Positions 23,360 to 32,947 of a stretch of 64,000 bases of DNA are shown piece by piece. The stretch is from contig NW_026944391.1 of assembly GCF_033439725.1 (NCBI RefSeq), forward strand, positions 1,612,001-1,676,000, in the 5' to 3' direction. The stretch comes from Neurospora tetraspora. Its lineage: Eukaryota > Ascomycota > Sordariomycetes > Sordariales > Sordariaceae. The stretch's first letter is position 1. Each line of letters begins with the position of its first letter. The position numbers and the translations under genes are program-made. Under the pieces are notes generated by a model. The model did not search any database. It was not told the origin of the DNA and saw only the letters and a list, made by a program, of their open reading frames with translations.

Positions 23360-24501
23360 GATGATGATGATGATGTGTGATTCAGGTGTAGACAACACTT
23401 GAACTGTTAGATATGGATCATCAACAACAAGTCCAAACAAGATGTCGTCTGGTATTTGTGGTTTTATATATCAGATTACAACCCCTTGGCCAGCAAAACA
23501 TGGTGGAGGGGGGTGATCGGGTCTCGGCATCTCGCTTTCCGCCTGTCTGTTGCACTCCGACTGGTCAAGTGGCACTTTTGGTAGCATTACGCAAAGCAGA
23601 TTGACAAAGAACCATCCAAAATCTGGGTGCGGGTAGGGTCGTTCTTCGAAGAGTTCGTTGCTGTCGATCCCCGATCATTGTCCGGCCCCCCCTCGTATCA
23701 GTGCAGGGCCAATATCTCAGACTGGTGGAGTTTTGGGTCCCCGTCTTCGTCCGGTGTAAGTCCGGCAAAGGCGGAAGGCCTTGGAAGGAAAAGGGATGGA
23801 ACACGGGCATGGACCGGCCAAGGTTGTAACTCGACCGAAGTTCGCGCGCCCGAGATGACCCACCCAAAAGTCGGGCAAGTGGCGGCAATCACCAATCGGA
23901 TGCTGCAGAAAACCATCTGTCAAGCTTTCGGTCAAGGACGGAGACAAGACAAACCCCGGCTAGTCACCGCAAGGGCCAGGTACATACGACAGGGGTGCGA
24001 TGAAACTCTGAGATATCCATCGAGTGGACCACTTTCTCTTCTCGTCAACGAATGCAGCACACGGTGACAGCCATGGCCCATCACGACATGGACCTTCCAA
24101 GTCAAGGATAGGGCGGAAGCGTGGAGAAACCGAGACGGTGACCGAGGAACAGAGTTCACCTCTACTCCATCCAGCATGTCCCTCTGTTCGGCACCCGGCT
24201 CCGCATAGCGGCGCGCCGGGAATATCTCGCCGACAAGGGCGAGAATATCAAAACTTCGGTTCCGACTTTGAGGTTCGTTCATTTGTATACAAGAACAAAT
24301 ATCCCCTTTTGGCCACCACACCGAAAGTTGTTCTTGCTTAGTTCAACTTCGATTGTTTGTCAGTTTGTTGATTCTTGGATTTATATCCACCCACTACACT
24401 CGTTACACTCTTTGTGTGTTTAACTCCTGTTTATCCCAAGGTTGCTGGGCCTCCTTGACTTTGCTGCATTTGTTCGAAAACAAGAAAAAGAAAGTATAAT
24501 C
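23360..24501. promoter_or_regulatory. Shared divergent promoter of P450 and b5/b5-reductase
   Basis: 1142 bp separate the two start codons. A TATATAAA-type box (minus strand) lies about 105 bp before the P450 ATG at 23463-23470. A TTTATATCC box lies about 120 bp before the other ATG near 24380. Around 23751-23774 there is a cluster of CGG/CCG triplets (CCGGTGTAAGTCCGGC, then GGCGG), the kind of site Zn2Cys6 proteins bind. Directly upstream of the P450 ATG is a CAT trinucleotide run (about 23357-23376). Function of these sites is inference. Confidence 0.5.
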
Positions 24502-26098
24502 ATGGCCGCCACATTTACTCTGGACGACGTGCGCAAGCACAACAGCAAGGACGATGTTTGGATGGTTATTCACAACAAAGGTGAGTTGTTCTTTCCCTAA
24601 TTTCGATAGTCAACCCTTTGCTGACTTCTTCAGTCTACGATGCCACAAAATACCTTGAGGACCATCCTGGTGGCTCCATCATTCTTCGTGAGGTCGCCGG
24701 TACGGATGCGACCGAGCAATTCGTTGAAATTGGACACTCTGTCGAGGCCACCGATATCCTAAAAGAGCTCTACGTTGGTGATTTGGCGGAAGAGGTATGT
24801 TTTGATCTCTTTGTTTACTTGCCCCTGAATCATCGCTCACCAAATATCGTCTACAGGAACATGCTGAAGAGCTCGAGATCTTCAGGCCAACATACGAAAA
24901 GGTCGCTATGGAGGCCGCTATCAAGGTCGAGAAGCCCACCGTCAACAAGTTTAAGAAGAATGTCAAGAAGACCATCGCCATGTCCTCCGTCATCGCCAGC
25001 GTCGGCGCCGTCGGTCTGGCCAAGGGCTGGTGGACAGGCCCCGAATGGGCTCTCGCCGCCGTCACTACCGCGCAGAAGCCCATCAACCAGCTCGCCGACT
25101 TCATCCGCTCCAAGTTCGCCCAAAACGGCGGTTCTTCCAAGCTCTTCTGGTGGGGCGTTGGCATCGCCACCGTCGTCGAGCTCTCCCTGACCACCGTCGT
25201 CACCACCTGGGTACTCTCCAAGTTCGAGGCCCAGAAGGAGTTCACCCACTTCCCCCGTAGCCGTCCCGCCAAGAAGGAGCGCAAGATGGCCGAGCTCAAG
25301 ATCCCCACCAACTCCACCTCGGGTCCTGCCGTCAAGCCTCCCGTCAAGGTGATCGACCCTGCGGACTGGCGCAAGTTCAAGCTGGTGCGCAAGGTGTTGG
25401 TATCTCCCAACGTCTACCACCTCGTCTTCGCCCTCCCCCACCCCACCGACGTCCTCGGTCTTCCCACCGGCCAGCACATCGCCCTGCGCGCCCTCATCGA
25501 CGGCAAGTCCGTCTCGCGCTCCTACACCCCCGTCTCCAACAACTCGGATCTCGGCCGCGTCGAGCTCCTCATCAAGGTCTACGACCAGGGTCTTATGACC
25601 AAGCACCTCGAGCGCATGGAGATTGGCGACCAGATCGACATCCGCGGACCCAAGGGCGCCATGCAGTACGTGCCCAACCAGTACGCCAAGGAAATCGGCA
25701 TGATCGCCGGCGGCACCGGTATCACGCCCATGTACCAGCTCATCCGCGCCATCTGCGAGGACGAGAGCGACAAGACTAAGATCTCGCTGTTGTATGCCAA
25801 CAACACCGAGGCGGATATCCTGTTGCGCGAGGAGCTCGATGGGTTCGTCAAGGCGTTCCCTGAGAAGTTGTCGGTGCAGTACGTCCTCGGCCAGGCGGAC
25901 GAGAACTGGACTGGCCTTAGGGGCTTCGTGACTGCCGATATGATCAAGGATTTCTTGCCTGCGGCTGCGGATACCACCAAGATGTTGCTTTGCGGACCTC
26001 CTCCTATGGTGGCTGCTATGAGCAAGAACCTGGTTTCTCTTGGTTTCACGGCCCCTGGCACGCTGTCCAAGGCTACTGATCAGGTGTTCCTGTTCTAA
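24502..26098 (+). CDS. Cytochrome b5 / NADH-cytochrome b5 reductase fusion
   Basis: A membrane-bound electron-transfer protein of 493 residues. Exons are 24502-24580, 24634-24794 and 24857-26098, with introns of 53 and 62 nt. Residues 1-80 form a cytochrome b5 domain with both heme-ligand His residues (HPGG, His37; IGHS, His61). Residues 120-200 contain two hydrophobic segments (SSVIASVGAVGLAKG; WWGVGIATVVELSLTTVVTTWVL), probably anchoring it in the ER. Residues 245-493 are a ferredoxin-reductase-type flavoprotein: RSYTPVS binds FAD (about 301), GGTGITP (about 365) and CGPPPM (about 459) bind NADH, and the C-terminus is VFLF. Electrons would pass NADH-FAD-heme within one chain. It differs from animal Ncb5or in lacking a CS domain. 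Head-to-head placement with a P450 suggests it serves that enzyme; desaturase support is an alternative. Confidence 0.95.
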
Positions 26099-28337
26099 GT
26101 CTGGGTAGTGCATGGCACATGGGAGCTATTTTTGGGTCTTCTCCGGTGGAACTGTTTTGGGGATGGTTAATGACTTGAAGTGGTGGTGGTCATCATTGCT
26201 GTTGTAATTGCATTTACAGGGTTTGCGTTCAAAGGTTTTTTTGGTAGCAAAAGGGGTCATATTAGGTGTGGATGGGATATCATTGTTTTTGGTTTAGAGG
26301 ACATGGACGATTGATAGAAACTTTTCCTTTGTCACAGATATCAACACGATCGTTTACATCACTTTTGGTCTTTTGGTTGCTGTAACCGTGACTTCTTATC
26401 TTATTTAGATCTTCTAGGGGTTTTCGGGGTTGCTCTTGATGTCTACAAGCGCTGTGGATGTCGGGATCCAACGGTGTTCATCACGATCCAGTCCCTCTGC
26501 AAAGTAAAAAGATGCTGTCCCCGTCCACGTGTCTCAAAGAATCCTCTTCCCACCCGCGATGTTTTCGTGCGAATGATTTCCTTAACGCAAAAAGGTCTCC
26601 AACTGCCAAACGGTGATCATCACCACGATCTCTCCTCAAGGAAACGATCTCCGACTCGTCTCCACCTCCACTATGATCTTTTGTTGTTTCTAGAACAGAT
26701 GACACCCACCAAGTTCCTTACTGACCATGTGCAGCAGAAAAAACGAAGTTCATGATGCCTCAAACCCTTTGCGATTCTGTCCACCGATCGAGTTTGATAA
26801 AAAGGTAGCATTCGGGAATAACACCATCAAGAACTACCGGCACTAAAAACTCCCATGTTTGGGACGAACGATGTCCGATGCTAGGGACGCTAACGTCGCC
26901 AAGTCCACTAACAACAACGTCCCGGACCGCTGTCCGCCTGAAACATCGAAAATATCGGGTGGGCATGGTCGATTCTTCGAAGAATCCCTTTCCCGGCCTG
27001 ACTCCACAATTGAGGCATATGGAAATATGAAGAGACGAAGGCCTGTCCCTGCTCGCTGACTCCATCATCACCAACAAGTCTTCGGGGACCGTGCGGCATT
27101 TGATGGGTACATGATCACTGCATGGATGGAAAGTAATGGCCAATGTAAGTGCTACACCACATGGTTGACCGTTAGTTGACCATTGGCCGTTGGTAAAAGC
27201 CGAACTACCTACGAGCGGGATGCGACTTCATGTTAGCGGTGCCAGCGGTGTGTGAAGTGTAAAAGTGTCTGATTGCGAATGGCTTCTTCCGTTTCCAGTC
27301 CGCTTCCAGACTATTGGAAACTGGAGACTCTTCCGTCTGTCTGCACCCATTCACCGAATCCTGCGCGTCCGTACACCACAACATCCATTCACCTTATCTC
27401 CTTTACCTCGGATTTTGCCATCTTTCTCCATCCATCATCATCTCCATGCGGCGTCGAATTCCCCATCCCAAGATGGCAGCGAGTTTCATCCGTCCGGGCC
27501 ATGCGCAAAAGAATAAGTGGGTCCATACCTCGGCTGATGACATCGACATGGTCCCCGTCCCCGGCGGCCTTCAGCTGATTTCTCATCCTCTCCTGTTCTC
27601 CACAGCACAGACCCGGGTATTCATCGCACCTTCAACAACTCTAGACCCTTTTGTTCCTATTCCCGGATATATTTTATTAGGACTGGAACTCCTGGAGTGG
27701 ATGACAGGCTTGACAAGCCTGCCGTGCCCGCCCATCCGAAGGGTTGAAGAGTCTCGAAACGTGCTGACACAACGACGCCGTACTTTTCTCGTCCGAGCTT
27801 CGGCCGTGCCCGCCCCTTCCCCTTCTATCCCATCCCATCCCAGGCCATCCCATCATATCCTTGATATCGATCATCAATGGGATCTCCCTGATTATCCTCG
27901 CATTGCCAATGTAGTTTGTTAGCGTACCGGCCTCGCGGGCCCACGGAACTTCGCGCTGTTTTTTCGTAGATTGTTGTTTCGAAGCTTCCATGTCCACCAC
28001 TCGGACGTCGTTCGCACGCACGGCTTGGTCGGTATGTGTTCGAGACATGCGGACACTCGTGACCACGATGCGTGCTATTCTCAGACTGGCGGATCATGGC
28101 AACTATGCCCAGATTCCGGACATCGGCCTGGGTTTATGTTGTATATATCTCCCGTGTTTTGACCTCGTTGAAGCGTTGTTAGCCTATTCCATATCACTCA
28201 TCCCATCTGAACAACCATCCATCCATCCATCCATTGCATCTTTCACTGTTTACTTTCCCCCTTTCTCCCTTTACCACCTTACCTCTTAACATCTTTTAAA
28301 CACACCCACACCGAATACCAGACTGAAAACACACAAC
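26099..28337. other. Intergenic, 2.2 kb
   Basis: No convincing gene. A 202-codon plus-strand frame at 27314-27922 has poor composition and no recognisable domain. Just before the next gene there is a CCAT run (about 28213-28236) in a pyrimidine-rich leader. Confidence 0.45.
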
Positions 28338-30297
28338 ATGGTCTGGTCAGCCCCCCACATCGGCTCCCGCCCCGTCGCCATCCTGGGCGGTGGTGTCCTC
28401 GGCCGTCGTATCGCCTGCAGCTTCGTCGCCGGCGGTTTCAATGTGCACATCCGTGATCCCTTCCCTCAGGCGCGTGAGGACGCTATCAAGTACATCGACG
28501 AGAACAAGGAGTTCTACACCTCCTTCTGCCCTAACGGCAAGCCCGCTCAGTATGGCACCTACACAGCCTCAGAAGACATCGAGACGACGGTAAAGGACGC
28601 GTGGCTCGTCATCGAGGCCGTGCCGGAGAAGATCGAGCTCAAGATTGATACCTTTGAGGAGCTAGACAAGTACGCGCCGAAGGATTGTATCCTGGGATCC
28701 AACTCGAGCAGTTTCAGGAGCGGGTTGATGCTTGACAAGGTCAGCGACGAGAGGAAAAAGTTGGTGTGCAATGTGCATTACACGATGCCGCCGATGGTCA
28801 GGACGGTGGAGTTGATGACGGATGGGTATACCCATCAGGAGATCTTCCCGTTCCTGAGCGACGTGCTTAGGCAGTGCGGCATGCTTCCGGCGACGGCGAG
28901 GAAGGAGTCTACTGGGTAAGTGTTTCCACGACCCCTATTCTTGGGGATGATCCACTTGGACCCCCGAGATATCACCTTCTTCGAACCATCACTGACAACT
29001 TGCCAGCTTCATCTTCAACCGCCTCTGGGCCGCCGTCAAGCGCGAGATCCTCACCATCCTCGCTGAAGGTGTCTCCGACGCCGCCGAGATCGACGCCCTC
29101 TGGGCGCACATGTTCCAGACGTCCGTCGTCCCCTGCCAGATGATGGACCAAGTCGGCCTTGACACCGTCGCCTTTATCGAGGACAACTACATTAACGAGC
29201 GCAAGCTCGACGGGTCTCTCACCGTTGACTGGCTCCGCAGCAACTACATCACCCAGGGCAAGCTCGGTCTCAAGACCCCCGAGCAGGGTGGTATCTACCC
29301 TCCCTCCACCGTCGCCGTCAACCCTCCTCTCAACCCCGCCGCCGCTGCCCAGGCTGCTGCTGGCACCGAGAAGCAGATGCCTCCCATCTTCTTCCTCGAC
29401 GTCGGTCTCGGCTCCAACTCCCCCTCCTACCCCTCCCTCGCCGGTCTCACCACCAATGGCAAGATCCTCCGCCTCGACGAGCCCAACCAGCCGCCCAAGG
29501 CCCTCGTCACCGGCCTCCCCCTCCCCGACGGCATCGACGTCGACCCCTCTGCTAACCGTATGTACTGGACTAATATGGGCGCCGACGTTACCGCCAAGGA
29601 CGGCAGCCTGATGTCCTCCACCCTCGACGGCTCCGACAAGAAGGTCCTCCTCGGCGATGGCGTCCTCACTACGCCCAAGCAGCTCGTCCTCATCAAGGAT
29701 CAGCAAACCGGCACCGAGAAGCTCTACTTCTGCGACCGCGAGGGCTGCTCCGTGCACCGCTGCAACGTCGACGGCAGCGAGCACGAGGTTCTCGTACAGA
29801 ACCCCGGCGGCGTGGGCGATTTATTGCACTGGTGCGTCGGCATCACCGTCGACCTCAAGGAGCGCAAGTTCTACTGGACGCAGAAGGGTCCTGCCAAGTC
29901 CAACCTCGGCCGCATCTTCCGCGCCAACATCGATTTCCTCCCTGGCGAGACTGCTTCCAACCGCTCCGATATCGAGGTCGTATTCGACAAGCTTCCTGAG
30001 CCGATCGATCTCGAGATTGAGGCCGAGACGGGGGTCCTGTACTGGACTGATCGCGGTGAGCACCCCCGCGGTTGCTCGTTGAACTGCGCCAGGGTGGAGG
30101 GCGAGAAGGAAGTCAGGATTTTGGCGAGACGGTTCCATGAGCCCATTGGTCTCAAGTTGGATCTTGCCAGGAAGCAGATCTTTGTCTGCGACTTGGGTGG
30201 TAGCATTTATGCGGTCGATGTGGAGACGGGCAAGAAGACGGTTGTGCATCGTGATGATGGGTCGTATACTGGTCTTGTTACTCTTCCTGCGGCTTAA
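28338..30297 (+). CDS. 3-hydroxyacyl-CoA dehydrogenase-like / YWTD beta-propeller fusion
   Basis: 622 residues from exons 28338-28915 and 29007-30297. The 91-nt intron has GTAAGT, CTGAC and CCAG. Residues 10-305 match the 3HCDH/lambda-crystallin fold: Rossmann GGGVLG (17-22), SNSSS (121-125), active-site-type His147 in VHYTMPP, then the helical C-terminal domain (FIFNRLWAAVKREILTILAEG). Residues about 325-620 form a six-bladed propeller of LDL-receptor class B type: repeats MYWTNMG, FYWTQKG and LYWTDRG, and GIDVD, GITVD and GLKLD strands. The join lies within exon 2 and both parts are in one frame, so the fusion is real in this sequence. Lambda-crystallins oxidise L-gulonate; related propellers include lactonases, so sugar-acid chemistry is possible, but fatty-acid-type substrates are equally open. 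No signal peptide is present, so it is probably cytosolic. Confidence 0.93.
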
Positions 30298-30781
30298 GCG
30301 GGAGGGTCATCGATATCAGTTCCGTTATTGTTTGCATGGAGTGGTTGGGATAGACGGTGGATAGACGGTTGGGATAGCATCGTGGTCGGCGTCGGTCGGT
30401 CTTTTGACTTTTTGGGTTATGGGCATGGCATGTCTCTTTATACCGAAAGCATTTGTAATGCCCAGGTTAGCAATCGTTCTTGTGCTGTTTGTTCGTGTCG
30501 TGATTTGTTTGTTGGCGATTCCGGGATGCCAAGAACTCACAAGCCCTGAAAAAGCCAGGGATCAGCATGCTGAGCACGTGACCCAGATGGGTGCCCTGTA
30601 CCTACAGGTACTTGACTTTTTTCTCAGCAGTAAACATTCCCTTGGTATCAACACCAAACCACCATCGCCAAGTCAACAAACCAGGCAAATTTTCCATTCC
30701 CCGCCCCCGGTTCAACCTTCAGGCGGCGCCTCCACGTCGGACTGGCGTGCCCATGCATTCGCCGCCTGGATAAAGCTATCG
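30298..30781. other. Intergenic left of the hairpin element
   Basis: 484 bp, probably the 3' end of the fusion gene plus the left remnant of the locus hit by the hairpin element. A plus-strand frame runs 30404-30931 into the element but has no recognisable domain. A short duplication TGGGATAGACGGT occurs at about 30348-30376. Confidence 0.4.
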
Positions 30782-31201
30782 CGGTTCCTTTGCGCGTGGT
30801 CCCTTGCATTTCGAAAAAAACGTTGCTCCTTGAACGAATGCATCACGATCCCTCCTTATAGCAAATGCCTTGATATGAGTCATGTGGTATTCGGGCCGCC
30901 CTCGGTGCGGTATAATATAGTACGTATATAATAATGCGTATACTTACAGCTCGACCTATAATATTGATACGGCTACGCGGTGCGCGTACAGCTCGAGCGT
31001 AGCCGTGTTAATATTATAGGTCGAGCTGTAGGTATACGTATTGCTATATGCGCACCACGTCACGCCGCCGACCGTACCGGGAGGGCGGCCTGAATACCAT
31101 ATGACTTAGGTCAAGGCATTTGCTATGAGGAGCGATCGTGATACATTCGTTTAAGGAGCAACGTTTTTTCGAAATGCAAGGGACCACGCGCAAAGGAACC
31201 G
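30782..31201. mobile_element. 420-bp hairpin (foldback) MITE
   Basis: Two arms of about 196 and 204 bp (30782-30977 and 30998-31201) are inverted copies with a few substitutions and small indels, around a 20-bp loop. The outer ends read CGGTTCCTTTGCGCGTGG inward from both sides. The arms contain AT-rich TATAATATT near the loop. No coding capacity is seen. I find no clear target duplication, so the exact borders may be slightly wider. A transcript would fold into a long double-stranded RNA. Confidence 0.85.
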
Positions 31202-32621
31202 GCCACGAGCTTCGCTACGAGCTTCACGTCGAGTATCAACCGGAGCCAGACCAGTTCGAAGCGAACCAGGGCATGGGTCTACATCTGCTAGCTGGCCCGG
31301 GACGAGATCGACGCGAAGCCGTTCTACAGACAGCTGTTTCCCGTGCTGAACTTGCTCCAGGCGTTGGTTTCGCTGCCGGTCATCTATTACCTGCTGGCGG
31401 TGGTGTACGCGCGACGGACGTCGAAGAGGAGTAAGCTGAATGTCAGGCAGCTGTTTAGTTTGGCGGATCGGACGTGGTTTACGGGGGCGTTGGAGGGACC
31501 GGCTCATGATGGAGGGAATAAGTTGGCGGTAGTGGCGGTTGGACTGATTCTTGTTGGTGAGTTTTGATATGCTGTGAGGTCGCTTACGTCAACATGACCC
31601 ATAGCGAAACCGTCAGTCATGCCGACTCATCCTCCACCCTCCTCGTCCGCTGCACCGGCGTCACCACCCTCGGCTACTTCGAGCTAGGCAACCGGTACAA
31701 TTCCGGCCAGCACGGCCCTCTCTTCTCAGCACGCAGCGACCCGTCCGACCTTTCGACCATAGACGGCTTCATCCGCGACACCAAAATGACGGAGGTAGGC
31801 GGCAGTTTATACCGGGACTATGACCTGATCAACGCGATTGACGAGGCCTCTCTGGGCAACGAATACTGCTATTCCGAAAAAGCGAAAGAGCAGCAGGTGC
31901 CCAAGAGTCCCGGACCTCTCCTCTTATCCCTCCACGCCCTCTTCGGCAATGGCTCCGTCTTCCATCTCGCGCAGGACCTCGCTCCCCTCGAGGCAACCAA
32001 TTCCTCGTCTTCAGCCCCCGAAGAAACCCTCTACCAGCTCCTCTGCCAAGCCCGCCCCTTCCCCTTCCGCCGCACCAGCGAGGAAATGGCCCGACGATGC
32101 TCATACTACACCAAGTACTACGCCGGCACCCTGTGGACTAGCGAGAAACTGCACCATCTCCTGCTTCTTCTTATCCTGGGCGACTGGTTCGATATCGACT
32201 TTTCCGGTTACGACTCTGGGACCAGTTACCTCGAGATGGCCATGCACCTGGCTTCGCAGACCCTTATGGAGGCGGCAACGTATCCGGGTTATCACTTCGA
32301 TGCCTTTCGAACTGACGAGGTGGATAGGATCTGGAGCTTGGAAGGTGAGGAGATGATTCGATTTATGGTTTCGGACACGGCCATGATCGTTCTGAGCGTG
32401 CTGGTGTGGCGCTGCAGGCCGTAGGGATCTTGGGGCTGGTCTGGTACATCTACCGGGCGCCGACGTGGACTACGACCCTTGACGCAATGGCCATCGCCCG
32501 GATCACTCACCAGATCAAAGACGATGGGTTGATCAAGGGGTTGGGGTCGAGACAGCCGACAAAAGGAGAGTGGGAGTGTTTGGCCGTGGTGAATGCGTTG
32601 GTCTCAAACCGGCAGAGATAG
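31202..32621 (+). pseudogene. Decayed multi-pass membrane protein gene
   Basis: Protein-like plus-strand sequence without an intact frame. An N-terminal stretch (AKPFYRQLFPVLNLLQALVS; LPVIYYLLAVVYARR) contains a hydrophobic span. It is followed by GNKLAVVAVGLILVG and a GTGAGT donor. The main part (31606-32400; GYFELGNRYNSGQHGPL, RCSYYTKYYAGTLWTSEKL, FSGYDSGTSYLEMAMHLASQ) and a C-terminal piece (VGILGLVWYIYRAPTW) follow. Problems: a TAG at 31289-31291, exon phases that do not match across the putative intron at about 31557-31604, and a one-base frame change near 32403. No start codon is recognisable because the hairpin element abuts the 5' side. The family resembles uncharacterised fungal membrane proteins; I give no function. 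Sequencing error could explain some of the breaks. Confidence 0.55.
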
Positions 32622-32947
32622 GCGAGCGGATAACGCGTATCGGGCACGTAATGTTTTGTATGATCGCTTGATACCCCTAATTAGCGTAGGTGGAGTACCG
32701 GTTATCCCACAGATTTGGATGTTGAAATGATTCAATGGAAATGCTGCTGGTTTGTTGACTTTTTGGCGATGTTAGTTTGGTGTTGAGATCGATTATTCTT
32801 CTGCAGCGAGACCACTAAAACACGTACCTCTACAAAGAACTTCCACCATCAACACCTCTAGAATAGAGACCGTAATTCCAGGTAGCCAGCACCTCATAAC
32901 ACCCTTTAACACTACACTTTTAGGTTACTTACATTTCTCAACCCAAT
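32622..32947. other. Convergent spacer
   Basis: 326 bp between the decayed membrane gene and the tricalbin-like gene. Nothing recognisable. Confidence 0.5.

Noticed and set aside
24851-26113. 420-codon minus-strand frame
   Set aside because: Antisense shadow of the b5/b5-reductase fusion; no domain.
27314-27922. 202-codon plus-strand frame
   Set aside because: No domain, irregular composition and no splice context; more likely chance in a gene-poor spacer.
28213-28236. CCAT run considered as a tandem repeat array
   Set aside because: Only about four units; an ordinary microsatellite in a leader.
28972-29784. 270-codon minus-strand frame
   Set aside because: Antisense to the HCDH-propeller fusion; low-complexity Val/Gly/Glu composition.
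30782-31201. Hairpin considered as two LTRs
   Set aside because: The two halves are inverted, not direct, and far too short; no internal coding region.
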